Source: Rapana venosa (Eukaryota; Mollusca; Gastropoda; Neogastropoda; Muricidae). Taken from it: a stretch of 64,000 nucleotides of DNA. The notes under the pieces were generated by a model that saw only the letters and a list, made by a program, of their open reading frames with translations, had not been told where the DNA came from and ran no database searches. Positions 25,501 to 32,900 of the stretch are shown one piece after another; positions within the stretch are counted from its first letter, which is position 1, and the number at the start of each line of letters is the position of its first letter. Both the position numbers and the translations under genes were made by a program. The stretch spans positions 67,915,839 through 67,979,838 of the forward strand of contig CM054134.1 of assembly GCA_028751875.1 (NCBI GenBank), in the 5' to 3' direction.

Positions 25501-28500
25501 TCTGCAACACAAAGCAAGCAATATTGGTGAACATGTGAGTTTCAAATTCAAATATAACCTCACTCCACCCTTATCCTGTATAGATATTAATGATATTTAA
25601 GTTAAATGCTCTCTCAATCAATGAATCAACATAACTGACAAATGAAAAAAAAAACTTTAGCCTTTGTTGATCATTAACCATTACACCCAGTGGTGTGTAG
25701 GGCAGCAACAAAGCACTTCCACTCCTGCCTATCCTGGGCCAACCTAGTCACTGATCCCCAAGAATGCTGCATGGTCTTCATCTCACTTTCTACAGTCCTC
25801 CTCCACGTTGCTTTTGGTCTTCCTTTCTTTCTCCTTCCTTCTGGGGTCCAGTGCAATGCTGTTCTTGTGATTGACTGTGGGTCTCTTTGGAGGATGTGCC
25901 CAATCCACTTCCACTGTCCTCTTGCCTGCATCTCTGTAGTAGGTCTTCATTGGAGATCTTCTCTGGCCAAAAGATCCGGAGAATTCTTCGCAGGCATATG
26001 GTGTGAAAGGATCGAAGTTTGGTAAGATCCACTGCCGTCATCCTCCAGCACTCAGAACCGTACAGGAGCGAAGACACAACACAGCTCTGGTATAGCTTCA
26101 TCTTGGTGTTGGTGCTGTACTGAGTTGATCTCCAAATATTGTTCATCTCCCTTAACACACTCCTGGCCTTGCCCAGTCTGTTGTGGATGTCTTCTTTTGT
26201 GCCGCCCTCTGGTTTGATGCTGCTGCCAAGGTATGTGAACATGTCTGTCTGGCGTAGGTCAGTTCCATTCACTTTCACAGGGGCTGGTGTGTTCACATTG
26301 AGCAACATTGTCTCTGTTTTCTTGGTGTTAATACAAAGCCCCACTTGCTGTCCGAATGTTTGGAGTCTGCTGGTCTTCTCCTGGATATGTTGGTGTGTGT
26401 GGGACAGCAGCACCAGGTCATCCGCAAAGTCAAGGTCATCTAGTGTTGAGAACAGGCTCCAGTGAATCCCTCTTGGGGTGTCTTCTGTCGTCTTCCTCAT
26501 CACCCAATCAATGGCCAGATTGAAGAGAAACCTATGGCTTAGAAAAGTTAAGATGTAAAAGTTACACCAGAATAAACTTCTCCGGAAACTCCTTGAGGAG
26601 TTGCTAGGGCACTATATTGAATTTTTCTAGCAGTGCATTGTCAGCAAGTATGATCTGGTGGTGCCCATCCCCCTCCTCTTTCTGCTGTTTATGGAAGGAG
26701 ACCAAGACATGCTTGGATGTGTTTGTACAGAGTTACACGAAGAGTTCAAATTCATGACAGCAGTTACATTAAGATCATAAAGATGAGTCATCTTTTCTTC
26801 TTCTTTTTTTGTCATGTTTCTCCCAGGGGAGGTTTGAAATTAATGAGCCTTCTCCATCTCTCTCTGTTTTGAGCTTCCTCCTTATTTATGCCCCTTTCTC
26901 TATGATCATCTGCAATACAGGCAGCCCAGGTTTTGCTAGGTCTTCCCTTTGGTCTCTTAAAGATGAGTCATGTGAGAAAAAAAAGAAGAAGCAAAAATGA
27001 ACACAAAATTGTGCAAATAATTATCACTGCAAAAGGCCATGTCACAGTTAAAAGCTTTGACCACATACCAATATAATTAATGTAGCAGAATTTACCCCCC
27101 CCCCCCCCCTTCTCCCACTCCCTTCCTTGCCACCAAACACATTGCACTCATGATCTGCTGATCTGGGTTTGAATCCCGTTTGCCCCAAAGTCTCTCGACT
27201 TTATACCAAGGTCCTGTGTGCGAATGCATGCAGAACATCTTGTGTACATGTTAAAACCTATTCTGCTTTTTGGAAGAGAAGGCCATTGTGTACCAGTGGG
27301 AATGGATGACAACATTTACAAAACTGCATACACATGGGGACTAGAGGTAAAAAAGTACATGAGTGCTTAATCCATTAGCCTTGAAATAAAAGAATTAAAA
27401 AACCCACAAAAAACACACACATACACACACACACATGCATGTGCGCATGCACACACACACTAACACACACACACACACACACACGACAGAAACTGATTAT
27501 GCCAATATTGATATTTACCTTGCCCAGAGAAAGTCTCCAAGAGCTTGTCATTTACAGGTTTTCCTTGCTGAGCTAAAGCAGTGAGTGCTAAAGCTTTGTA
27601 CAGTCCATTTCTGCTCATCTTGCCATTTTGGGTATCTACTGCATCCCATATCTGTCACACACACACACATGCACACATACACACTACATAAGATTTTCAA
27701 ACATCTGTAGGTTATATCACCTCCATTAGGAATGATTTATGAGCCTAAAATTATTGTTCATCTGACTGAACTTGAGCAAAAATCAATGGTAAGATAGTGC
27801 TGCTTCATTGTTTATTTTTCAAATGCTGAATTATTTTCTTTCTCTCAGAAAAGTAAAAATTAGATAAGAATTTTTCAAAAAACACTGTGAAAGTTTAAAA
27901 AAATCAATTTGCATTTGGCCACCTAAAAAGGGGAGTTACGATTACTGCTGTAGAACAGCAGGATCATGCCACATTGGTAAGACTAAGACATTGAGCAGAT
28001 TGTAAGACCAAGACATAGAGCAGATCATCTAATGCAACACTATCAAAATATGCTCACATACTGGCTGTGTATCACGACAGCAACTCAGAAACATTAAATA
28101 GCCTTGATCTGACATTTAATAATAATAACCTACTTTTTCTCATGAAGATATGAAACTGGATGCCTTTTTTCTATATAGAGAGCAGAGAGTGATTGGTGTC
28201 ATTATCTCCACAGACAGGAATTCTGTGCCTGCATGATTCAATATCAATCAAAAATTGTACTTCATCAATACAATAATAAATTAATAACGTATAGCCATTT
28301 TAAAGTGCTGAATCTTGTAAAACAAACAAATATAAGTGCTTGCATGATACTTGGTGTGTTTTTCATTTGTATGTAAGAAGAAACATTCATCGACCTTGAA
28401 AGAAATAGAGTTAGAGAGAGGGCCAGGCAGCCTAGTGGTTAGAGTGTTGCGCTCGTGATCTGATGGTCCAGGTTCAAGCCACCACCAAGGCCCCCCTATG

Positions 28501-29390
28501 AGGTCCCATGAGTGGACACAAGCAGAACATCTTGCAAACACATTAAAATCTGTTCTACCTTTCAGAATAATAGGCCACTGTATGACAGTAGGAACGGATG
28601 ACAAAATTCTAAAAAAAACCGACATGTAAACTAGTGTTGTGTTTAGACATTGAACTCATCGTCCCCAAACTTGGAATGTGGTTATCTTAATGGTGGGCAA
28701 AAACTACCACATATGCAAAATCCCACCTTTGGTGAACCTTGGAGATGTAGTCAAGGAATGAAAAAGAAAAAAGTCAGAACCACTGTCAACACTTGGGGAA
28801 ACATCCCTAGATGGTACAACATGTAGTGATGAATGCACTTGAACACAGGTGTAATGGAGTTATATACATGGTGATTAAAAGCAAAGAAATAACGAAAAGA
28901 AATAAATCAATTACAAAGGTACATTTATCTAAAGTAGGAAAACTACCAAAACAAACTAATGCCTACTTTCGTTTTCAGTAGTTCTGGTCCTGGCAACGCC
29001 CACTATCACCTACCATCACTTACTATTCTAACACGTTTGAGGGCACGAGAAAAGATTGCACGCATCACAGGCAATAATCAATTATCAAATGCACACAATA
29101 TATACGATATTTCTACATGATTGACTCTTTTTGAAAACACTCGCCTGCAAGATGACCGCTTTCGGCAGACTGGAGCGAACCAACAGTTGAACAAAGAGGT
29201 CTCGATCCACTCGCTCTTGGTGTGGACAAACAATCTCATAGATCTCACGATAAAAGGCAGGCACAGATCCTAAGGAAAGGCAGAAAACACGTGTATTAAT
29301 TAAAAGCCATGTCTATCTCAACGAAACACAAATTTGTAACAGAAACATTCCCACCCTCTACTACATACCAGACGTTAAGTCCGTCGACAT
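14906..29390 (-). CDS. SNX8: Sorting nexin 8, nine coding exons, 3' end missing
   Basis: Exons in transcript order: 29390-29369, 29269-29145, 27651-27519, 25501-25190, 24407-24286, 21952-21872, 19365-19205, 18578-18446, 14974-14906. All junction phases agree, giving 386 codons. Residues 8-90 form an EH-like module. Residues about 108-230 are a PX domain with RRYNDF, a proline-rich PKLPPKK loop and REFIEERKKALKRF. Residues 240-386 match the SNX8 BAR-like region. SNX8 is a phosphoinositide-binding endosomal sorting protein acting in endosome-to-Golgi traffic (family knowledge). The human protein is about 465 residues, so roughly 80-100 C-terminal residues are missing, probably in the N gap. Exon 2 uses a GC donor. 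The identification rests on near-continuous similarity to human SNX8 as I remember it. Confidence 0.93.
15440..15556 (+). mobile_element. 3' tail of an L2/CR1-like LINE
   Basis: It has the words 'gcactatataagttccattt' followed by an (ATT)n tail. The same tail ends the copies at 45964 (minus), 51850 (minus) and 58360 (plus). Confidence 0.65.
15630..15800 (+). repeat. (CA)n-rich tract
   Basis: Interrupted CA/CATA repeats produce a His/Thr-rich open frame with no coding value. Confidence 0.8.
16289..16747 (+). mobile_element. 5'-truncated RTE-type LINE with 12-bp target-site duplication
   Basis: An open frame from LLYGSECWRMTESDLDKL to KLAQDRQEWRTFVAALRANK is the C-terminal end of an RTE-type polyprotein, followed by a TGATGATG-type tail. 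The bases aaatacattcaa flank it at 16289-16300 and 16736-16747, a perfect duplication. It is a dead-on-arrival truncated insertion. Confidence 0.82.
17097..17346. mobile_element. SINE tail arranged as an inverted repeat
   Basis: 17097-17170 is the reverse complement of the SINE 3' region that appears forward at 17275-17346 ('tgcttattccattatcc' and 'ggataatggaataagca'). The arms are about 70 bp with a spacer of about 105 bp. Confidence 0.7.
17390..18481 (-). repeat. 47-bp minisatellite, 23 copies, made of SNX8 exon 8 end plus splice sites
   Basis: The plus-strand unit begins gactgggccgatttgtcaga and recurs 23 times at 45-47 bp spacing, the first near 17420 and the last near 18446. Read on the minus strand, each 47-bp unit is 33 nt of exon 8 (codons for YCTLSDKSAQS), then gtaactgtctttag. 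So each carries a donor and an acceptor-like end. Four units have a 2-bp-shorter version that would introduce a stop; two have a GC in place of the GT donor. It lies at the start of SNX8 intron 8. Confidence 0.92.
18446..18578 (-). CDS. SNX8: SNX8 exon 8, 3' end expanded into a minisatellite
   Basis: It encodes SIMSGDTTHLTAWATGTNNA and QHLSVEYCTLSDKSAQS. The donor TCG|GTAACT is the first of 23 near-identical copies, because the last 33 nt of the exon plus 14 nt beyond it form the 47-bp repeat unit at 17390-18481. The end is placed here because it gives phase 0 into exon 9. Confidence 0.82.
19205..19365 (-). CDS. SNX8: SNX8 exon 7, BAR-like region
   Basis: It encodes ELVPLDTQTQLANSKEHIR and ATDMVHFGRQLR, following the helical pattern of the human SNX8 BAR-like region. 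Acceptor AATGCAG; donor AAG|GTCTGT leaves a two-base AG, completed as AGC in exon 8. Confidence 0.87.
19482..19547. repeat. (TA)n microsatellite
   Basis: About 65 bp of AT dinucleotides in SNX8 intron 6, just upstream of exon 7. Confidence 0.95.
19600..20900 (+). mobile_element. Old RTE-type LINE reverse transcriptase fragment
   Basis: Pieces in several frames spell EEQDGFKSGC-type and 'STFDRVWH'-type reverse transcriptase words, then degenerate 'VRQGC' and thumb segments up to about 20870. Many stops and indels. A 5S-like SINE is inserted inside it at 19802-20064. Confidence 0.65.
19790..20076 (-). mobile_element. 5S-rRNA-derived SINE with perfect 12-bp TSD
   Basis: The element body is 19802-20064. 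On the minus strand it starts with a Pol III-like 'ctcagtggtcagagcac' segment and contains 'ttaagcacttggatgggtga', strongly like the 3' half of 5S rRNA. The duplication tatgggaaatta flanks it at 19790-19801 and 20065-20076. Related copies are at 47193-47485 and 55870-56165. Confidence 0.8.
20905..21690 (+). mobile_element. RTE-like LINE fragment, reverse transcriptase thumb and C-terminus
   Basis: The open frame 20905-21273 contains RYTDDTAFTAND (altered catalytic box), KLNAKKTKVMHMNGTDI and NFKYLGSV. A stop at 21271 is followed by NNIWKDRDIPKHLKI and LLYGSEAWT in shifted frames. It is a different subfamily from the element at 22482. Confidence 0.75.
21872..21952 (-). CDS. SNX8: SNX8 exon 6
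   Basis: 27 whole codons (EMHHKIKEQF to SEMASKAK) between GATGCAG and GTGAGT. It matches the human linker with DEF..CKLA.RAK after the PX domain. It is too short to stand out as an ORF. Confidence 0.87.
22470..23924 (+). mobile_element. Internally deleted RTE-type retrotransposon flanked by 12-bp TSDs
   Basis: The body is 22482-23912, about 1.43 kb against the 3 kb or more usual for RTE elements. The duplication aagttctctgat lies at 22470-22481 and 23913-23924. A GC-rich 5' leader precedes the ORF and a GATGATGATG tail ends it. Clean ends and TSDs point to a fairly recent insertion in SNX8 intron 5. Confidence 0.85.
22717..23904 (+). CDS. RTE endonuclease-reverse transcriptase fusion left by internal deletion, one stop
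   Basis: The N-terminal part has the endonuclease start RLGHWNVRTMYETGKLAQV and LGVSESRWTGSG. After GRDDDQHHEG it jumps straight into VVRQGCVMSAVLFNL, losing the rest of the endonuclease and the front of the reverse transcriptase. The FADDLALLSH catalytic box, FTYLGSSIKPEGG and LLYGSECWRMTE follow. A TGA at 23686-23688 interrupts it; the remainder RDPQSIARTALHWTPEERR continues in the same frame to about 23901. It cannot be autonomous. The codon pattern is otherwise intact. Confidence 0.85.
24286..24407 (-). CDS. SNX8: SNX8 exon 5, end of PX domain
   Basis: It encodes REFIEERKKALKRFINIIAR and the segment to FFLTYTGN, the characteristic final PX helices. The acceptor is TACACAG and the donor GTAAGT. 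The phase joins exon 4 as GCC. Confidence 0.95.
24430..24535 (+). repeat. (CA)n-rich tract beside SNX8 exon 5
   Basis: Interrupted CA repeat immediately upstream (minus-strand sense) of the exon 5 acceptor. Confidence 0.85.
25190..25501 (-). CDS. SNX8: SNX8 exon 4, core of the PX domain
   Basis: Largest exon (312 bp), flanked by GTTGCAG acceptor and GGTAAAG donor. It encodes VPEKKGLILKHVEYEVTSQR, the phosphoinositide-contacting RRYNDF and FPYRLFPKLPPKKMLG. It lines up almost without gaps with human SNX8. Confidence 0.96.
25675..26531 (-). mobile_element. 5'-truncated RTE-type LINE in SNX8 intron 3
   Basis: The minus-strand frame begins near 26531 within the reverse transcriptase (DWVMRKTTEDTPRG) and carries DDLDFADDLVLLSHTHQHIQ. 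It runs to about 25940, where a frameshift moves it to the frame ending FVAALHTTGCNG at 25674. It is closely related to the element at 22482-23912. No clear target-site duplication was found. Confidence 0.85.
27095..27385 (+). mobile_element. SINE with poly-C lead
   Basis: After a C run it has 'gatctgggtttgaatcccgt' (B-box-like), then the shared family body with 'gcagaacatcttg', and ends 'gcttaatccattagcc'. Adjacent (CA)n at 27410-27485. Confidence 0.7.
27519..27651 (-). CDS. SNX8: SNX8 exon 3, second half of EH-like module
   Basis: It begins IWDAVDTQNGKMSRNGLYKA and ends LLETFSGQ. IWD and the following acidic/Gly loop (D-T-Q-N-G-K) resemble an EH-domain second EF-hand. The exon ends with one base of the Glu codon shared with exon 4. 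Confidence 0.9.
28420..28620 (+). mobile_element. tRNA-like SINE
   Basis: It begins 'cctagtggttagagtgttgc' (A-box-like) with 'ggtccaggttcaagcc' (B-box-like) about 35 bp later, followed by the family body. It is in SNX8 intron 2. Confidence 0.75.
29145..29269 (-). CDS. SNX8: SNX8 exon 2, first half of EH-like module
   Basis: It encodes SVPAFYREIYEIVCP onward to SLPKAVILQ. The acceptor is CCTTAG; the donor reads CAG|GCGAGT, a GC-AG intron. The split between LPKAVILQ and IWD falls inside the EH-type 'L-P..L..IWD' signature completed by exon 3. Confidence 0.88.
29369..29390 (-). CDS. SNX8: SNX8 exon 1 (start codon)
   Basis: ATG at 29390-29388 follows CAAG, a good Kozak context with A at -3. Seven codons (MSTDLTS) plus one base are followed by a strong GTATGT donor. 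The 99-bp intron rejoins exon 2 in frame as GGA. It was chosen because no other upstream ATG with a donor gives the required phase. Confidence 0.8.
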
Positions 29391-29910
29391 CTTGAAACAT
29401 GAGGTCATGTGATCTTAAACTCTCTAGACAAATAGCATACCCTTTGTTTCCAATAAACCTTCTTAAAAATATTTTAATGCATCAGTATTATAATCTATAA
29501 CATTCATTTTTGCTTTTTATTATCTTTATGTTGAATATTTGGGGTGTATGGTGCTGATCTTATTTAATCTATTTAATGTGGTGTAATTGTTTATACATGG
29601 TTGCGATGTCTCCAGCCATGCAGGTGCTTGTTCATGAAATCCCGCTAAATTGATGTAGATATGTGTATCTCTTCTTTTGTGCAATGTTTTCTGAAATAAG
29701 TACTGTCTTCTTGTTCTAAAAGATCTACTGTTGGTATTCGGGAGGCTGTAGATCATTTACAAAGTCCTTGACGACGGTTGACAAATATGTGTTTCAGGCC
29801 CGGTGAAGGGACCCAAGACCGGAAGAAACACCAATCAATGCCATCGACACAGCCATAAACATCCAAACGGTCAAAATTTGCGACAAAGTTAGAGCAAAGT
29901 AATGCCCAAG
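29391..29910. promoter_or_regulatory. Bidirectional SNX8/IQCE promoter region
   Basis: Only about 520 bp separate the SNX8 start codon (minus) and the IQCE start codon (plus), so both promoters and 5' UTRs must lie here unless there are upstream non-coding exons. It has an ETS-type ACCGGAAG at 29818-29825 and an M-box-like TCATGTGA at 29405-29412. I saw no TATA box. Transcription starts are not determinable from sequence alone. Confidence 0.6.
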
Positions 29911-29919
29911 ATGCCGTCG
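29911..29919 (+). CDS. IQCE: IQCE exon 1 (start codon), tentative
   Basis: ATG CCG TCG after CCCAAG (A at -3), then a GTTAGT donor. It joins exon 2 in phase 0 to give [18 protein letters not shown]. The ATGCCGTCGGTTAG string is kept in the degraded copy near 7870. The donor is sub-optimal, so another first exon is possible. Confidence 0.6.
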
Positions 29920-32900
29920 GTTAGTATTTCTAAGTATATGTTCACAATTAATGTTGTCAATTTTGGAGTGTACTCAGAAAGATGGTGAAAACGAATCTCA
30001 CAAAATTTAACTTGAAATGTTAGGGAAATTTTTTAAGAAACTCAGTCACTTGTGGGGGATAAATAGCAAATTTCACCAAGGAAAAGCTCTTTACAATTGT
30101 TATGTTATTATTCAGACCTTTACAGAAATAGGGGACAACTTAAGATGTCAGATATTAAGATAAATACATATGTTAGCCACTGATTTCAAGACTTCGAGCA
30201 TAATTCTGAGACTTGTTTACAGGTTGTCTTAGTCTTGTGTGACAAGGAACAGTATAACAATGATGTTTTTATTCTTGTGTCATGGATGTCCAGCTACATA
30301 TAACATCAAGTTTATTTTTTTATCAGTTGAAAACTATTTACAAATTTGCATGAAATTATGAATTGATGTTTGTCATGTACATGGTGTAGAATGAAAAAAA
30401 AAGTGTGTGTGGGTATGCAAAAAACTATGCATGCACATACTTGCACATGCACATACATGTGTGTGTGCATGCATGCATGTGCATGCATATGTGTGTGTGC
30501 GCACGCACTTGTGTGCACACATGTATGAAGGTGTGTTAATGTCAGATAATAAGAGAGAGAGAGAGAGGAGGTGGAGGAGGAGGAGGGAGAGAGAAAAAAA
30601 GCAGGTGCATATTTAGTATAAGGTAGAACTTACAAAGAAGGAAAAAAAAATTGAAAAGGTAAGAGACAAAAAAAATGAAAAGTAAAAAAAAAGCATATAT
30701 ACTAATTTCTTATACTTTCTGTTAAAAAAATATATATGTATCATGCAAATGCACACACAGTAATCTGAGAAACAATAAAATGATTGAAAAATAGAGTGAT
30801 TAGGTTTCATTTCATTTGATTGTATTAGAGTCCCAGGGGAGTTATCCAATTTAGGGACTGTAATGTCAACCACCCATTACTACTCTATACTGTAGAGTGA
30901 ATAGTGATTCTTCAAAATTAAGTAACCCCCCCCCCAAAAAAAAAAAAAATTTTAAATGGGGGGGGGGGGGGGGGGGGGTATTATTTCATAAGAGTGAGTC
31001 ATGCAATTTTTAAAAAAAAGATAATTAACCAAAATATCAGCATTATTTTTCTATTAAAAAAAACAACAAAAAGAAGACAACCAACCACCAAACTTATTGA
31101 CGAGAAAAATTGGAAATGTTTAACATGAATGAGATATAATGCAGTGTGAAGTATTTTCTTTCTTTTAAAAAAAAGAAGTAAATATTGTTTGTTAGGCATT
31201 AAGTCACAAAATATAATTTACCAATTAGTCTTGAGTTATGTACAAATAATTCATGTGTAAAGTTGGGGTAAGGGGGTGGGTGGGTAATGTTTTTAGGTTA
31301 ATAGTATTGTATGTATCATGTATCTTCTTTTCTGTTTTGTAGAAAGCACAACCAGATGAATATGAATCAGATGACTTTGATGAGATGGATACCATGGTGA
31401 GTGACAAAATACAACGGTTTTAACTTTTACAGCAATTTAAATGACTAAAAATGAAAATATTATTTTGCTCTCTACTTACCTTGATTTTTAGGTGAGGTTG
31501 ATAACACAACTCAAAAGAGTTCCATCCTTTCTGAAAACTTCATTCCTGGCCTTACATGTATACAGTATCAAGCTAGGTACAATTGTGTGTGTTTTAAAAT
31601 TTTAAATTTTTAAAAATTCTTTTACTTCAAGAATAATGGAATAAGCACTCATATGCTTTTTTACATCCAGTCCCCGTGTGTATGCAGTTTTTAAAATGTT
31701 ACCGTCCATTCCCACCTGCACACAATGGCCTACTCTTCCAAAAAGCAGAACTGGTTTTAACGTGTGCGCAAGATGATCTGCGTGCATATGTGTGTGTATT
31801 TGTGTGTGTGTGTTGCTCTTGTCATTGACATCCCTGTCTCCCTCCCTGTTCCCTACCCTCATTCACTCAGACACCTAAACAGACAGACAGACGGACAGAC
31901 GCACACACACTGACAGACACACACACACATGCATGCACGCACGCATGCACGCACGCACACACACACACACACACACACACAAAACTGGAAGACAAAATTT
32001 ACAAAACTGCATACACACAGGGACTGATGTAAAAAAAGCACATGGGAGCTTATTCCATTATCCTTGAAATAAAAGAAAATAAAAAAAATAATAATACCTT
32101 AATATCACAACTTGTGAAAAGATGTTAAATGAATTTGAACACACACACACAAATGTTTTTGTCTAGGAAAAGGTTTTGTCTGTTGTTACATCGGAATTAT
32201 TTTTAATTCTTTTTCTAATGGCACTGAATTATCTTTCAGATACTTCCCTACCCATGAACAGCAAGAATCAGCTCTACTTGCCTTGAAACATTGGGACTCT
32301 AAACGAAGAAATAATGTCATTGAAATTCAGTTTTTGATTCCCTGTCTGCTGTTTTAGGGTATTATTTTTAGATTAGATTTTTGTTGGATTCCATCACTTT
32401 GCAGTCTTTACTGGAATGAGTTAACAGATTCTCTAGCTATGTGAGGTGTGTCAGAAGATGACTGCACAATACTGAGCTCTAGCTCAGGCCTAAGTTTACC
32501 ATCATATGAAAAGTCTTCTGTTCTTGCAAAGTCTGTATGCTTTACAATATTTTAGAACTCCTTTCAAAAGTCTTATTTGTTCAGTAGAAAATTGCCAGCT
32601 TGATAAGGAAAGAAATATATGTGCAGACAGGAAGAGACCCCCCAAAAATAGGTGGCACTGCTCTTGTGGCAATGGGCTCTCCCCAGGGAGAGAAGCCTGA
32701 ATTTTATGCAGAGAAGTCTGCTGTGACTTAAAGTATAAATTTATATTGGTAAAAGGAAGCAAACTAAAATTTGTAATGTGTTTTACAAAAAATAAGGTTT
32801 CATTCAGTAAATATCATTTTTAATGTCAAATACCACTAAAAATTCTGATGCATATCTACATATGGAAATCCGTTCTTTATGTGCTGCTGTTTCTTTTAAT

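Noticed and set aside
28440..28490. tRNA gene
   Set aside because: A- and B-box-like words are present, but the cloverleaf is not complete and the same block recurs with a long SINE body; these are SINE heads.
29526..29756. 76-codon minus-strand ORF upstream of SNX8
   Set aside because: It lies in the promoter/5' UTR interval, shows no domain, has no donor in usable phase, and is broken in the duplicate.
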